Part shown: positions 8,408 to 17,723 of the stretch, piece after piece
Layout of the letters: each line of letters starts with the position of its first letter
Position numbering within the stretch: position 1 is the stretch's first letter
Assembly (NCBI GenBank): GCA_009712635.1
Contig: WASS01000002.1
Location: 372,001-436,000, forward strand
From: Hungatella sp.
GTDB lineage: Bacteria > Bacillota > Clostridia > Lachnospirales > Lachnospiraceae
DNA: 64,000 bases
Direction of reading: 5' to 3'
Made by a program: the position numbers and the translations under genes
The notes under the pieces: model-generated
The model's input: only the letters and a program-made list of their open reading frames with translations
The model's database searches: none
What the model was told of the DNA's origin: nothing

Positions 8408-10048
8408 ATGAAACGATATATGGGACATCTGATACGTTCCGCAGAGAAGAGGGTGGATCATTTTTTAAGCACTCAGGTCACCAATGAGAAGGATCCATTT
8501 TATGGCGGAATGAAACGTGCTATTTTAGAGGTAAAGCCAACGATCTATGTGATGGCAGATGCAGCATCAGTTTATTTAAATTCTGAGAGCAGATATTATA
8601 AAGACGCTGCACTTCTTCGTGCCATGGAGGCAGCCGTAACCTTTATTGCAAACTGCCAGAGAGAAGATGGAAGCTTTGATTATCCATCCTGTAATTTTAA
8701 ATCTGCGCCTGACACCTCTTTTTGCTTTAAACGTCTCATCGCAACTTACCGTCTGTTTTTAAAATACACCAGGGAAGGCGAACTGGACAAACTGAAAGAT
8801 GGTTATCGCTTTATACTGGAAGAATCCTTAAACGCTCTTTTGACTGGTGGTTTTCACACTCCAAACCATCGCTGGGGTATTACCGCAGCTCTGATGCAGG
8901 GGGCTAATCTTGTAAAAGAAGATAATCCTGAATTGGCGGCTCAGCTTCTTGCCCGGGCTGATCAGTATCTGGCAGAAGGAATTGACGGGAATGAAGAAGG
9001 GGAGTACGCAGAACGTTCTACCGGCAATTATAATGCAGTGGTTAACAATGCCATGATGGCTATGTATGAAGAAACCAACGATGAAAATTACCTTGGCTAT
9101 GTGGAGCGAAATTTAAAAATGATGCTCTTTTACATTGACCCCGACGATACCATTTTCACACAGAATTCAACAAGGCAGGATCAGGGCAAAGCCGATTATC
9201 CGGACAAGTATTTCTACCAGTATTTATATATGGCTGCAAAAACGGGAGAAGAGATCTTTGACCGCGCCGCTCATAAAATCATTAAAGACAATATGGAGCG
9301 GGGTGATATGGCACCGGAATGCCTGCATATAATCATGCTTCATGATTTTATGGAACAGTATGAGTTTAAGGGCTACGGCTTTCTGGAAACCTATCACAAG
9401 CATTTTGAGGAAGCTGGCGTAATCAGAGGAAAGACTCCAAATTATGGCTACAGCATTCTCAAGGGAAAAAGTGCATTTTTGTTCTTGAAATTTAAAGAAA
9501 CTCTGGTATATTTAAAAATAGGCGAAAGCTACTGTGATATCCGTAATTTCGTTCCCCAGACCATTGAAGAAAAAGACGGGGTATGTGTTTTGACTTCTGT
9601 AGCCAAAGGCTGGTATTATCTTCCCTTTAAGGAAAAGCAGGATACAACTGACTGGTGGAAGATGGATCATAAGAAACGTGAGATATTAAACAGCAGTGAA
9701 ATTCATATGACAGTTACACTGAAAGAATTAACTGACGGTATGGAAGTAACTGTGAAGGCAGAAGGTCTTGATAAAGCGCCTCTTCGTGTGGAAGTTTGCA
9801 TTCCGTCAGGCAGTGTTCTGGAAAATGAGCATTTCCACATGAGAGCGGAAAAAGCAGGAGAGATGGTTCTCAGGGACGGTTTTGTCAATCTGATTCACGA
9901 AGATCAGAAGCTTCTCATCGGACCGGGTTATGGAACACATGAGTTCGGCGGTCATTACTCAGGGGAGGAAATCAACACGACTGGCTTTACTCTCTACTTA
10001 AATGACTATACTCCTTATGAAAGAACGTTTTCCATTCGAAATATATAA
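8408..10048 (+). CDS. uncharacterised 546-residue protein, possible alpha/alpha-toroid carbohydrate-active enzyme
   Basis: I do not recognise a named family. The first 330 residues are mostly helical with repeating patterns (R-A-M-E-A-A-V-T-F-I-A-N-C-Q-R-E-D-G-S-F, then T-P-N-H-R-W-G-I, then E-R-S-T-G-N-Y-N-A-V-V-N-N-A-M). This pattern is seen in (alpha/alpha) toroid lyases and hydrolases such as heparinase-like proteins. The last 200 residues look beta-rich, as in their C-terminal sandwich domains. There is no signal peptide, so it would act in the cytoplasm. It sits between a sugar kinase and an SBP_bac_5-type importer, which suggests breakdown of an imported glycoside or oligosaccharide. 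The function is inference only. Confidence 0.55.
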   Translation: MKRYMGHLIRSAEKRVDHFLSTQVTNEKDPFYGGMKRAILEVKPTIYVMADAASVYLNSESRYYKDAALLRAMEAAVTFIANCQREDGSFDYPSCNFKSAPDTSFCFKRLIATYRLFLKYTREGELDKLKDGYRFILEESLNALLTGGFHTPNHRWGITAALMQGANLVKEDNPELAAQLLARADQYLAEGIDGNEEGEYAERSTGNYNAVVNNAMMAMYEETNDENYLGYVERNLKMMLFYIDPDDTIFTQNSTRQDQGKADYPDKYFYQYLYMAAKTGEEIFDRAAHKIIKDNMERGDMAPECLHIIMLHDFMEQYEFKGYGFLETYHKHFEEAGVIRGKTPNYGYSILKGKSAFLFLKFKETLVYLKIGESYCDIRNFVPQTIEEKDGVCVLTSVAKGWYYLPFKEKQDTTDWWKMDHKKREILNSSEIHMTVTLKELTDGMEVTVKAEGLDKAPLRVEVCIPSGSVLENEHFHMRAEKAGEMVLRDGFVNLIHEDQKLLIGPGYGTHEFGGHYSGEEINTTGFTLYLNDYTPYERTFSIRNI

Positions 10049-10107
10049 AAAAAAACAGAGTCATATTTGCAAGATTGTTCATAATAAATATATCATATGC
10101 CAAAAGA

Positions 10108-10139
10108 GGCAGTTGTCCGGCTTGACAACTGTCTTTTTT
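10108..10139 (+). terminator. intrinsic terminator after the 546-residue protein gene
   Basis: An 8-10 bp stem (CAGTTGTC / GACAACTG plus flanking pairs) with a 6-base loop is followed by six T. Confidence 0.9.
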
Positions 10140-10212
10140 ACTACTTGGCTTATGGTGAAACTACTATAAACATATAAAAACTATAGAAAAATAGGGTTTA
10201 TGTCGAAATATG

Positions 10213-10242
10213 TTGATAAAAGTAGGCAGTTCGTTATATAAT
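10213..10242 (+). promoter_or_regulatory. sigma-A-type promoter of the Dpp-like operon
   Basis: A -35 TTGATA at 10213-10218 and a -10 TATAAT at 10237-10242 are separated by 18 bases, about 65 bases upstream of the substrate-binding protein start. Confidence 0.65.
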
Positions 10243-10307
10243 GATCTTAACTTTTTCTGATTAATGACAGATGAGTTTTAAGGGACAGTATTTGAAAGGA
10301 GAAAATT

Positions 10308-11942
10308 ATGAAAAAGAATTTTATGAAACGTGCGGGCATTCTTTTGGCAGCTGTTATGGTGCTTGGAGGACTTACCGCGTGCGGCGGCAAAGATCCGGCA
10401 GCAGAAGGAACAACAGCAGTATCCGGCAGCTCAGCAGGGGCTGGTGAGACGACAGCAGAGGCGGCTAAAACGTCTGAAGGAGGCGAGAGTACCTTTACCT
10501 ATGCCATTGCAGGTGATCCGGGTGCCAATGTAAATGTAATTACAACCAGTGACCGTTTTGGCCTTATGACTCTCAAGATGATTTATTCCCCGTTATATAT
10601 GTATAATGCGGACGGAATTAACTATTTCCTCGCAAAGAGCATTGATACCTCCGATGATAATTTATCTTATACCATGCATTTACGCGACGATGTAAAGTGG
10701 TCAGACGGAGAGAAATTTACCGCTGATGACGTTGTCTTTACATTCGAGGCAATGGAGAAAGAAGAGAACGCAGGCTGGGCTTATTCCCAGTTAGTTTATA
10801 AGGAAGGTGCGGTAAAGATCGAAAAGGTTGATGATTATACTGTTAAATTAACCATGCCTTTTGTCAATTCCGCAGCAGTAGAGATGTTCTCCCAGATTTT
10901 CATCATGCCAAAGCATGTGTATGAGAATGTAACTAATTTTGAAAATAATGATGTCAATACAAAACCAGTGGGAACCGGTCCTTATGTAATGTCTGAATAC
11001 TCAGCAGGTTCCTATGTGAAATTTACAAAGAATGAGAACTATTTCCTGGGAGCACCTTCCATTGATAATATCGTATACCGTATTATTGAAAATGAGAATA
11101 CAGCCATGACAGCAATTCAGAGCGGCGAAGTAGATGCATGGATTGGAACTCCGGCTCAGGTTGCTCAGATGAATCTGGATTCTGCTAACTTAACTGTTTA
11201 TCCTTATCAGGAAGGCCGTGTAGCATATATGATGATCAATGCAGCACGTGTTCAGAATGAGGATTTAAGAAAAGCAATTCTGTATGCACTGGATAAAAAG
11301 GCAATTGCAGATGCAGCTCTTTTAAGCTCAGATTATTATGATCTTCCATGGAGCTTCATGCCGCCGAACAGCAAGTTCTTCACAGAGGATGTGGAGAAAT
11401 ATGAGCAGAACCTTGATAAATCCAAAGAATATCTTGCGGCTTCCGGCGTACAGAAACCGGAGCTGAACCTTGCATACAGCGGATCAGACAGCTTACAGTC
11501 TACTTCAGCGTTACTGGTTCAGGAACAGCTTGAGAAGGCAGGATTTAAGGTAACACTTTCCGGAATTGATTCCAAGGCACTCAGCCAGCAGATGAAGGAT
11601 AAGAACAATACCTACGATATGTACTTTGGCGGTTATATCATGGGAATTGATCCTGACACATTCTCCAGCTTATTTGAAACAGGCGCTGCATACAATTATA
11701 TGTATTATGATCAGCCTGAAATCAATGAACTGTTTGCACAGGGACGTAAAGAAACAGATGAGACCAAGCGGAAAGAAATCTACACCAATATTCAGAAGAA
11801 GATTCAGGATACAGCATGCTTCTATCCGTTATATTCCAACAAACGTCTTTTAGTTGTTTCTAAGAATGTATCAGGTATTGATGCTGCAAAGCTGGTTCCT
11901 GTTTATACCTTTGAGGATACCTCCAAGTTACAGAAAAAGTAA
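10308..11942 (+). CDS. ABC importer substrate-binding lipoprotein, SBP_bac_5 (DppA/OppA) family
   Basis: A 544-residue extracytoplasmic lipoprotein with signal peptide and lipobox L-T-A-C-G near residue 25. A Ser/Thr/Ala-rich linker follows, then the family-5 binding fold with markers such as the V-K-W-S-D-G-E-K-F-T-A-D-D-V-V-F motif and K-P-V-G-T-G-P-Y. It delivers peptides, nickel chelates or oligosaccharides to the permeases encoded downstream; the ligand cannot be read from sequence. First gene of a five-gene operon; AAAGGAG precedes the ATG. Confidence 0.93.
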   Translation: MKKNFMKRAGILLAAVMVLGGLTACGGKDPAAEGTTAVSGSSAGAGETTAEAAKTSEGGESTFTYAIAGDPGANVNVITTSDRFGLMTLKMIYSPLYMYNADGINYFLAKSIDTSDDNLSYTMHLRDDVKWSDGEKFTADDVVFTFEAMEKEENAGWAYSQLVYKEGAVKIEKVDDYTVKLTMPFVNSAAVEMFSQIFIMPKHVYENVTNFENNDVNTKPVGTGPYVMSEYSAGSYVKFTKNENYFLGAPSIDNIVYRIIENENTAMTAIQSGEVDAWIGTPAQVAQMNLDSANLTVYPYQEGRVAYMMINAARVQNEDLRKAILYALDKKAIADAALLSSDYYDLPWSFMPPNSKFFTEDVEKYEQNLDKSKEYLAASGVQKPELNLAYSGSDSLQSTSALLVQEQLEKAGFKVTLSGIDSKALSQQMKDKNNTYDMYFGGYIMGIDPDTFSSLFETGAAYNYMYYDQPEINELFAQGRKETDETKRKEIYTNIQKKIQDTACFYPLYSNKRLLVVSKNVSGIDAAKLVPVYTFEDTSKLQKK

Positions 11943-11960
11943 TTGCATCTGCAAAAAAAG

Positions 11961-12010
11961 AGAAAGAATGGTGTTTCGCTGCCTTAGCTGCAGCAGACAC
12001 CTCTTTCTTT
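11961..12010 (+). terminator. imperfect hairpin between binding-protein and permease genes, probable attenuator
   Basis: The AGAAAGAATGGTGTTTCGCTGC arm (two sub-arms, 11961-11982) pairs imperfectly with GCAGCAGACACCTCTTTCTTT (11990-12010). The stem ends in a T-rich stretch about 15 bases before the permease start. Such hairpins often give higher expression of the binding protein than of the membrane components by partial termination or by protecting the 3' end. Confidence 0.6.
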
Positions 12011-12026
12011 ATTAAGGAGAAATGAT

Positions 12027-12980
12027 ATGGCCAGATATATATTGAAACGAATATTAACAGCCATCCCTATGGTCCTTCTCATAACAGTCTTATGCTTTGC
12101 GCTGATGCATTTTGCACCCTATGATGCCATTGACGCCATGACAACCCCAAAGATGTCACAGGAGACAATTAATTTAATCAAAGCAAAATACGGTTATGAC
12201 CAGCCGGTGTATGTTCAGTATGTCCGCTGGCTTGACGGGATTATGAACGGTAATTTTGGATATTCTATCGTGACAAAACAAAGTATTGCGGCAGATCTAG
12301 CGGTGAGACTTCCCAATACAGTAAAACTGGTGCTTCCTGCTTTTATAACTGCTTATATCCTGGCGGTTGTTCTGGGTCTTATTGCTGGTGCCAATAAAAA
12401 TAAAAAAGCGGATAAGATCATAGATGCGGTTTCTTCCGTGGGAATTGCAGTTCCTTCCTTCTGGTTTGCCATGCTTCTCATCTTTGTTCTGGGTTATAAG
12501 CTTAAGCTTCTGCCCATTGTTGGAATGCATGCAGTAGGGAAGGAATCCTCCATAGCTGACTTTTTAAAGCACTTTATCATGCCGTTTCTTACTCTCACCG
12601 TATCCTTTATGCCGGCTAACATTAAATTTGTCCGTTCCTCTACTCTGACACAATTCTCTGAGGACTATGTTCTGGTTCAGCGGGCGTTTGGCGCGACAAA
12701 AAGTGAAATCATGTTTAAGCATGTATGTAAGAATGTGCTTCTGCCTGTGATCACGCGCCTTGGTATGGCATTGCCGCTTTTGGTAACAGGAGCTATTATC
12801 ACAGAGACCGTGTTTAGCTGGCCAGGAGTGGGGCCTTATTTCATCAAAGCGATTCAGGGTATGGATTATCCCATCGTCATGATCATTCTGGTATTGTCCT
12901 CCACTTTGGTTATCTTAGGAAATTTACTGTCGGATATCCTGTATTGTCTGATTGATCCGCGAATTAAGGAAATGGGGTGA
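12027..12980 (+). CDS. ABC importer permease, DppB/OppB family
   Basis: An integral membrane subunit of 317 residues with about six membrane segments. The N-terminal M-A-R-Y-I-L-K-R-I segment is typical for DppB, and the C-terminal half carries the binding-protein-dependent transport loop (V-Q-R-A-F-G-A-T-K-S-E-I) that docks on the ATPases. It pairs with the next gene to form the heterodimeric channel. AAGGAG precedes the ATG. Confidence 0.93.
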   Translation: MARYILKRILTAIPMVLLITVLCFALMHFAPYDAIDAMTTPKMSQETINLIKAKYGYDQPVYVQYVRWLDGIMNGNFGYSIVTKQSIAADLAVRLPNTVKLVLPAFITAYILAVVLGLIAGANKNKKADKIIDAVSSVGIAVPSFWFAMLLIFVLGYKLKLLPIVGMHAVGKESSIADFLKHFIMPFLTLTVSFMPANIKFVRSSTLTQFSEDYVLVQRAFGATKSEIMFKHVCKNVLLPVITRLGMALPLLVTGAIITETVFSWPGVGPYFIKAIQGMDYPIVMIILVLSSTLVILGNLLSDILYCLIDPRIKEMG

Positions 12981-12986
12981 CAGGAT

Positions 12987-13865
12987 ATGAAAAAAGAAAC
13001 GAAAAATAAAGATAAATCAATTCGGATTGACAGTGTTAAGCTGGCCTTAAAACATGATAAAGCAGCAGTTATTTCCCTGATCTTTTTAAGTATCATTATC
13101 CTGTTTGCGCTTCTTGCACCGTTTCTTCCCATGGAGCCGAATGCAACGGATATTGCCAACAGACTGAAAGAACCGTCTCTTACCCATTGGTTTGGTACAG
13201 ATGAAGTGGGAAGAGATTATTTTGCAAGGGTGATCTATGGCGGCAGGGTTTCCCTGATCGTAGCGTTTTTAGCTATGCTCACAAGTTTAACCATTGGTGT
13301 GGCTGCAGGAACCATTGCAGGCCTGACCGGCGGAATCGTGGATATGATTCTGATGAGAATTGTTGATATCCTTCATTCCATACCGTGGATGGTACTGGTT
13401 ACCGTTGTCAGCATTTTCTTAAAGCCGGGAATTCAGTCTATTATACTGGTTATTGGTCTTTTTACATGGATGGAGATTGCACGGCTTGTGCGGGCCGAGA
13501 CGCTGTCTTTAAAAGAACGGGAGTTTATTCTTTATGCTGGTTTTTCCGGAGTCAGTAAATGGAAGATAATTATCAGCCATATTATACCGTCGGTTTTCCC
13601 CACTATTATTGTGGCAGCTACTACCAGCATGGCCGATGCCATTATGACGGAATCTTCCTTAAGCTTTCTTGGAGTTGGTATTCAGCAGCCCATGTCTTCC
13701 TGGGGAAGCCTTCTGCAAAATGCCCAGGGAACTATGCAGAACAGTTTTCATATGGCTTTAATTCCAGGTCTTTTAATTATTATTACGATTTTTGCTTTTA
13801 ATAAGCTGGGTAATCTGCTCCGCGTCTATGTAGAACCAAAGGTAATGAGCGGTGAGAAAGAGTAA
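12987..13865 (+). CDS. ABC importer permease, DppC/OppC family
   Basis: The second permease subunit, 292 residues. It has a cytoplasmic N-terminus, one membrane segment, the OppC-type stretch H-W-F-G-T-D-E-V-G-R-D-Y-F-A-R, and the EAA-like coupling loop A-G-F-S-G-V-S-K-W-K-I. It starts 6 bases after the DppB-like stop, so translation is likely coupled. Confidence 0.93.
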   Translation: MKKETKNKDKSIRIDSVKLALKHDKAAVISLIFLSIIILFALLAPFLPMEPNATDIANRLKEPSLTHWFGTDEVGRDYFARVIYGGRVSLIVAFLAMLTSLTIGVAAGTIAGLTGGIVDMILMRIVDILHSIPWMVLVTVVSIFLKPGIQSIILVIGLFTWMEIARLVRAETLSLKEREFILYAGFSGVSKWKIIISHIIPSVFPTIIVAATTSMADAIMTESSLSFLGVGIQQPMSSWGSLLQNAQGTMQNSFHMALIPGLLIIITIFAFNKLGNLLRVYVEPKVMSGEKE

Positions 13866-13880
13866 AGGAGGGACGAAGAA

Positions 13881-14909
13881 TTGGAAGAGACATTAAAAAA
13901 GAAAGATAAAATACTGTCTGCTGCAGACATTCGGACCACCTTCCATACTCATGGCAGGACCGTGCAGGCAGTGCGTGGAGTCAGTCTGTATGTGGAATCC
14001 GGTGAGATTCTGGCAGTGGTTGGAGAATCAGGAAGCGGAAAAAGTGTACTTATGAAATCAGTTATGGGACTGATGCCTGATAATGCAGAGGTGAAGGCTG
14101 ATGAACTTACGTTTGCCGGACAGGATATGCTGGCTATGGATCCGGAGCAGTTAAGAAAGATGCGTGGAAAAGAAATGGCCATGATTTTCCAGGATCCCAT
14201 GACTGCCTTAAATCCTTTAAAAACCATCGGATCGCACTTAATGGAGGTTTTAAAACGCCACCGGGGAATGGATAAAGAAGCAGCAAGAAAAGAAGCGGTT
14301 GCAGTATTAAACCAGGTGGGAATCCCTTCACCGGAGAAACGGCTGGGACAGTACCCACACGAATTTTCCGGAGGAATGAGACAGAGGGTTTTAATTGCCA
14401 TGGCTCTTTGCTGCAGGCCAAAGCTTTTAATTGCCGATGAACCTACCACTGCTCTTGACGTGACAATTCAGGCACAGATCCTGGATCTGCTTAAAAGTCT
14501 TCAGGAAGAAACCGGAATGAGCATTATTCTCATTACCCATGACTTAGGGGTGGTAGCCAGTTTAAGCCATAGAATTGCTGTTATGTACGGCGGACTTTTA
14601 ATGGAGGAAGGGACTACAGAGGAGATCTTCTATTCCCCTAAGCATCCTTATACCAGGGCACTTCTGCATGCAGTGCCAAAACCCCGTTCAGGAGGGAAAG
14701 AACGACTTGAACCAATACCGGGTATGGCACCATCTCTGATTAACCCGCCGTCCGGCTGTCCTTTTGCGGAACGTTGCAAATTCGCCTGTGAAGACTGCAG
14801 GAAAGAAATTCCCCAGTTCCGCACTTACAGCGAAACCCAGAGAGCCTTGTGTATTTATTCCGGGGAAGAGCTGGATCATAAGGAAGGGGAGGTAGAATCC
14901 CATGGATAA
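13881..14909 (+). CDS. ABC importer ATPase, DppD/OppD family
   Basis: Nucleotide-binding subunit of 342 residues with Walker A G-E-S-G-S-G-K-S, signature F-S-G-G-M-R-Q-R, Walker B L-L-I-A-D-E-P and the C-terminal oligopeptide/dipeptide extension with the Cys-rich motif C-P-F-A-E-R-C-K-F-A-C, which in some homologues binds an iron-sulfur cluster. The start is a TTG preceded by AAAGGAGGG. The 3' end overlaps the next ATPase gene by 8 bases. Confidence 0.93.
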   Translation: MEETLKKKDKILSAADIRTTFHTHGRTVQAVRGVSLYVESGEILAVVGESGSGKSVLMKSVMGLMPDNAEVKADELTFAGQDMLAMDPEQLRKMRGKEMAMIFQDPMTALNPLKTIGSHLMEVLKRHRGMDKEAARKEAVAVLNQVGIPSPEKRLGQYPHEFSGGMRQRVLIAMALCCRPKLLIADEPTTALDVTIQAQILDLLKSLQEETGMSIILITHDLGVVASLSHRIAVMYGGLLMEEGTTEEIFYSPKHPYTRALLHAVPKPRSGGKERLEPIPGMAPSLINPPSGCPFAERCKFACEDCRKEIPQFRTYSETQRALCIYSGEELDHKEGEVESHG

Positions 14910-15897
14910 TAAAAACAATGAGATACTTCTGGAAGCCAGAGATCTTTGTAAATATTTTCCAGCCAGAGATTTCTTTGGCAGGAAAAAAGCGGAGGTTAAG
15001 GCAGTCGATCATATTAATCTGGCAATCCGAAAAGGAGAGACCTTTGGTCTGGTAGGAGAATCCGGGTGCGGGAAATCCACCCTTGGCCGTACATTAATCC
15101 GTATGTATGATCCGACTTCCGGTTCTATTTTGTTTAAAGATCAGGATATCACCGGCTTAAAGGGAAAGCAGCTTCTTCCTGTTCACAAACAGATGCAGAT
15201 CATTTTCCAGGATCCCTATTCTTCCTTAGATCCCCACCACAATGTGCGGGAGATATTAAAAGAATCCCTCACTGCAGTTTCCGGCTTATCCACAGATGAG
15301 ATGGATGGCAGAATGGAAGAGATCTTAAAAAAGGTTGGATTGAAACCGGATGATATGTATAAATATGCATATGAATTTTCCGGCGGACAGCGTCAGAGAA
15401 TCGGGATTGCAAGAGCTTTGCTGGTAGAACCGGAGTTTCTTCTGTGCGATGAGCCCATCTCTGCTCTTGACGTATCCATACAGGCGCAGGTGGTTAACCT
15501 TTTGGAGGATTTACAAAAGGAGATGGGACTTACCTATTTGTTTGTTGCCCATGATTTATCCATGGTCCGCCACATTTCAACCAGGATCGGTGTGATGTAT
15601 TTAGGAAGGCTGGTGGAGATTGCAGACAGTGATGAGCTTTATGAAAATCCTCTTCACCCCTATACAAAAGCTCTTCTGTCTGCCATTCCGCTGGCAGATC
15701 CAAGACTGGCAGCCCAGTCAAAACGGGTGATGCTAAGCGGGGAACTTCCAAGCCCCATGAATGTTCCTGCCGGCTGTCATTTCCATACCAGATGTATGTA
15801 TGCCAGGGAAGAATGTAAAAACCGTATACCGGAAATGATGGAAGTTTCTCCCAACCATTTTGTAGCCTGCCCTTATGCAGGGGAAAATAATTCTTGA
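14902..15897 (+). CDS. ABC importer ATPase, DppF/OppF family
   Basis: The second ATPase of the importer, 331 residues. Walker A is G-E-S-G-C-G-K-S, the signature F-S-G-G-Q-R-Q-R and Walker B F-L-L-C-D-E-P. A C-terminal extension holds C-H-F-H-T-R-C-M-Y-A-R-E-E-C. The 8-base overlap with the upstream ATPase indicates coupled synthesis. Last gene of the operon, followed by a strong terminator. Confidence 0.93.
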   Translation: MDNKNNEILLEARDLCKYFPARDFFGRKKAEVKAVDHINLAIRKGETFGLVGESGCGKSTLGRTLIRMYDPTSGSILFKDQDITGLKGKQLLPVHKQMQIIFQDPYSSLDPHHNVREILKESLTAVSGLSTDEMDGRMEEILKKVGLKPDDMYKYAYEFSGGQRQRIGIARALLVEPEFLLCDEPISALDVSIQAQVVNLLEDLQKEMGLTYLFVAHDLSMVRHISTRIGVMYLGRLVEIADSDELYENPLHPYTKALLSAIPLADPRLAAQSKRVMLSGELPSPMNVPAGCHFHTRCMYAREECKNRIPEMMEVSPNHFVACPYAGENNS

Positions 15898-15950
15898 CTT
15901 TTGATGCAAAACTTTTTATAATAACAACAATTAAAAAACGCAACCAGGCA

Positions 15951-15998
15951 AAGGCGCCTAAGAACTTAAGATTCTTAGGCGCCTTTATGCTTTTTTTC
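15951..15998 (+). terminator. strong intrinsic terminator after the Dpp-like operon
   Basis: A perfect 14-bp stem AAGGCGCCTAAGAA (15951-15964) / TTCTTAGGCGCCTT (15972-15985) has a 7-base loop and is followed by TATGC and a run of seven T. It separates the peptide and amino-acid importer operons. Confidence 0.9.
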
Positions 15999-16026
15999 AG
16001 AAATTACGCAGAGAGGGGCTGGAAAC

Positions 16027-16758
16027 ATGCCAGATATGGTGAAAGTTGAAAACTTAAAAAAGAACTTCGGAGACCTTGAGGTGTTAAAGGACATCAGCCT
16101 TACGGTCAGGGAAGGGGAAAAACTGGTAATCATCGGACCATCCGGCTCCGGTAAATCCACGTTTATCCGTTGTATTAACTATTTAGAGGAGCCTACCAGC
16201 GGTACCATTACCGTGGCAGGAACACAGGTAACAAAGAAAAATCATTTGGAAATGGCAAAAAAATATTCGTCTATGGTATTTCAGCAATTTAATTTATACC
16301 CCCATCTGACTGTTCTGGAAAATCTGACACTGGCACCCGTTAAACTTCAGCACGTTCCCAAGGAAGAAGCAAAAAAGATAGCGATGAAGTGTCTGGAACG
16401 TGTGGGTTTAAAAGAAAAAGCGGGTAATTATCCGGTACAGCTTTCCGGCGGACAGCAGCAGAGGGTGGCAATTGCCAGAGCATTATGCACGAAGCAGCCG
16501 CTGATTTTATTTGATGAACCCACATCAGCACTGGACCCTGAGATGGTGCAGGAGGTTTTAAATGTTATGGTGGAGCTGGCTCATGAAAACATTACCATGA
16601 TCTGTGTAACACATGAGATGGGCTTTGCACGTCAGGTTGCAGACCGAGTAATTTTCATGGATGGTGGGTATATTCTGGAAGAGGGAACACCGGAACACTT
16701 CTTTGAATGTCCGGAACATGAGCGGACAAAAGCGTTCTTAAGCAAAATCCTTCATTAG
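16027..16758 (+). CDS. polar amino-acid ABC importer ATPase (GlnQ/ArtP-like)
   Basis: A 243-residue ATPase with Walker A G-P-S-G-S-G-K-S, signature L-S-G-G-Q-Q-Q-R and Walker [13 protein letters not shown], the hallmark arrangement of GlnQ-type subunits. In many Clostridia the ATPase comes first, followed by the binding protein and two permeases, as here. The amino-acid substrate is not deducible. It is 42 bases ahead of the binding protein start. Confidence 0.93.
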   Translation: MPDMVKVENLKKNFGDLEVLKDISLTVREGEKLVIIGPSGSGKSTFIRCINYLEEPTSGTITVAGTQVTKKNHLEMAKKYSSMVFQQFNLYPHLTVLENLTLAPVKLQHVPKEEAKKIAMKCLERVGLKEKAGNYPVQLSGGQQQRVAIARALCTKQPLILFDEPTSALDPEMVQEVLNVMVELAHENITMICVTHEMGFARQVADRVIFMDGGYILEEGTPEHFFECPEHERTKAFLSKILH

Positions 16759-16800
16759 GGTGATGTTTAATATAATAAGATGATTGAGGAGGAAACAATT

Positions 16801-17697
16801 ATGATGAAGAAAATGTTATCCCTGGCACTGACGTTTGCTATGGCAGCGACTTTAACCGCATGCGGTTCCAAAGCACCGGAGACAACCGCCGCACCGGCAG
16901 ATACCAAAGCTGCAGGTTCTTCTGCAGAGGCAACAACCGGAGCAGGTGCAGCAGGCACAGCTGCAAAAGACGTACAGAAGATTATTGACCGCGGAGTGTT
17001 AAAAGTAGGCTGTAAATCAGATATTCCAAAGTTCAGCTTACAGAATACAGCAACTGGACAGTACGAAGGATTTGAAGATGATCTTGCATATGAGATCGCC
17101 GGATCCATCTTCGGATGCAGCGCAGCTGAGGCAAAGGAAAAGAAACTGGTGGAATTCCAGGGCGTAACGGCTAAAACAAGAGGACCTTTATTAGAGAATG
17201 GGGAAATCGATCTGGTTATTGCAACCTTTACCATTACACCAGAAAGAAAAGAAACCTATAATTTCTCCACACCATACTATACCGATGCAGTTGGTCTTTT
17301 AGTAAATAAAGATTCAGGAATCAAATCCATTCAGGATTTAGACGGTAAAATTATTGGTGTGGCACAGTCTTCCACAACAAAGGACGGATTTAAAAAGTAT
17401 GTGGATGAAAAGGGATTAAAGGTAAATCCGCAGTTCCAGGAATTTGACGGTTATCCTGCACTGGCTCAGGCACTGGCAACCAAGCAGATTGACTGCTTTT
17501 CTGTTGACCGCGCCATCCTTGCAGGTTATGTAAATGACGGCAATCTGATTCTGGAAGACCGCTTCGCAGAGCAGGATTACGGTGTTGCAGCTGCAAAGGG
17601 AAATACAGGTCTTGCAGAGACAGTAGAGAAAAAAGTTACTTCCATGCTTTCTGATGGTTCCATGAAGAAACTTCAGGATCAGTGGGGATTACAGTAA
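16801..17697 (+). CDS. amino-acid ABC importer substrate-binding lipoprotein (SBP_bac_3)
   Basis: A family-3 extracytoplasmic binding protein of 298 residues. The start at 16801 (M-M-K-K-M-L) follows GAGGAGGAAACAATT; an upstream in-frame ATG at 16780 lacks a site and would spoil the signal peptide. The lipobox is L-T-A-C-G. After an Ala/Thr/Gly-rich linker come motifs typical for amino-acid binding proteins: R-G-V-L-K-V-G-C-K-S-D-I, G-F-E-D-D-L-A, and T-F-T-I-T-P-E-R-K-E-T-Y-N-F-S, which supplies ligand contacts. Confidence 0.93.
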   Translation: MMKKMLSLALTFAMAATLTACGSKAPETTAAPADTKAAGSSAEATTGAGAAGTAAKDVQKIIDRGVLKVGCKSDIPKFSLQNTATGQYEGFEDDLAYEIAGSIFGCSAAEAKEKKLVEFQGVTAKTRGPLLENGEIDLVIATFTITPERKETYNFSTPYYTDAVGLLVNKDSGIKSIQDLDGKIIGVAQSSTTKDGFKKYVDEKGLKVNPQFQEFDGYPALAQALATKQIDCFSVDRAILAGYVNDGNLILEDRFAEQDYGVAAAKGNTGLAETVEKKVTSMLSDGSMKKLQDQWGLQ

Positions 17698-17723
17698 GCT
17701 GTTTTAAGTAAAGGAAAAATGAC

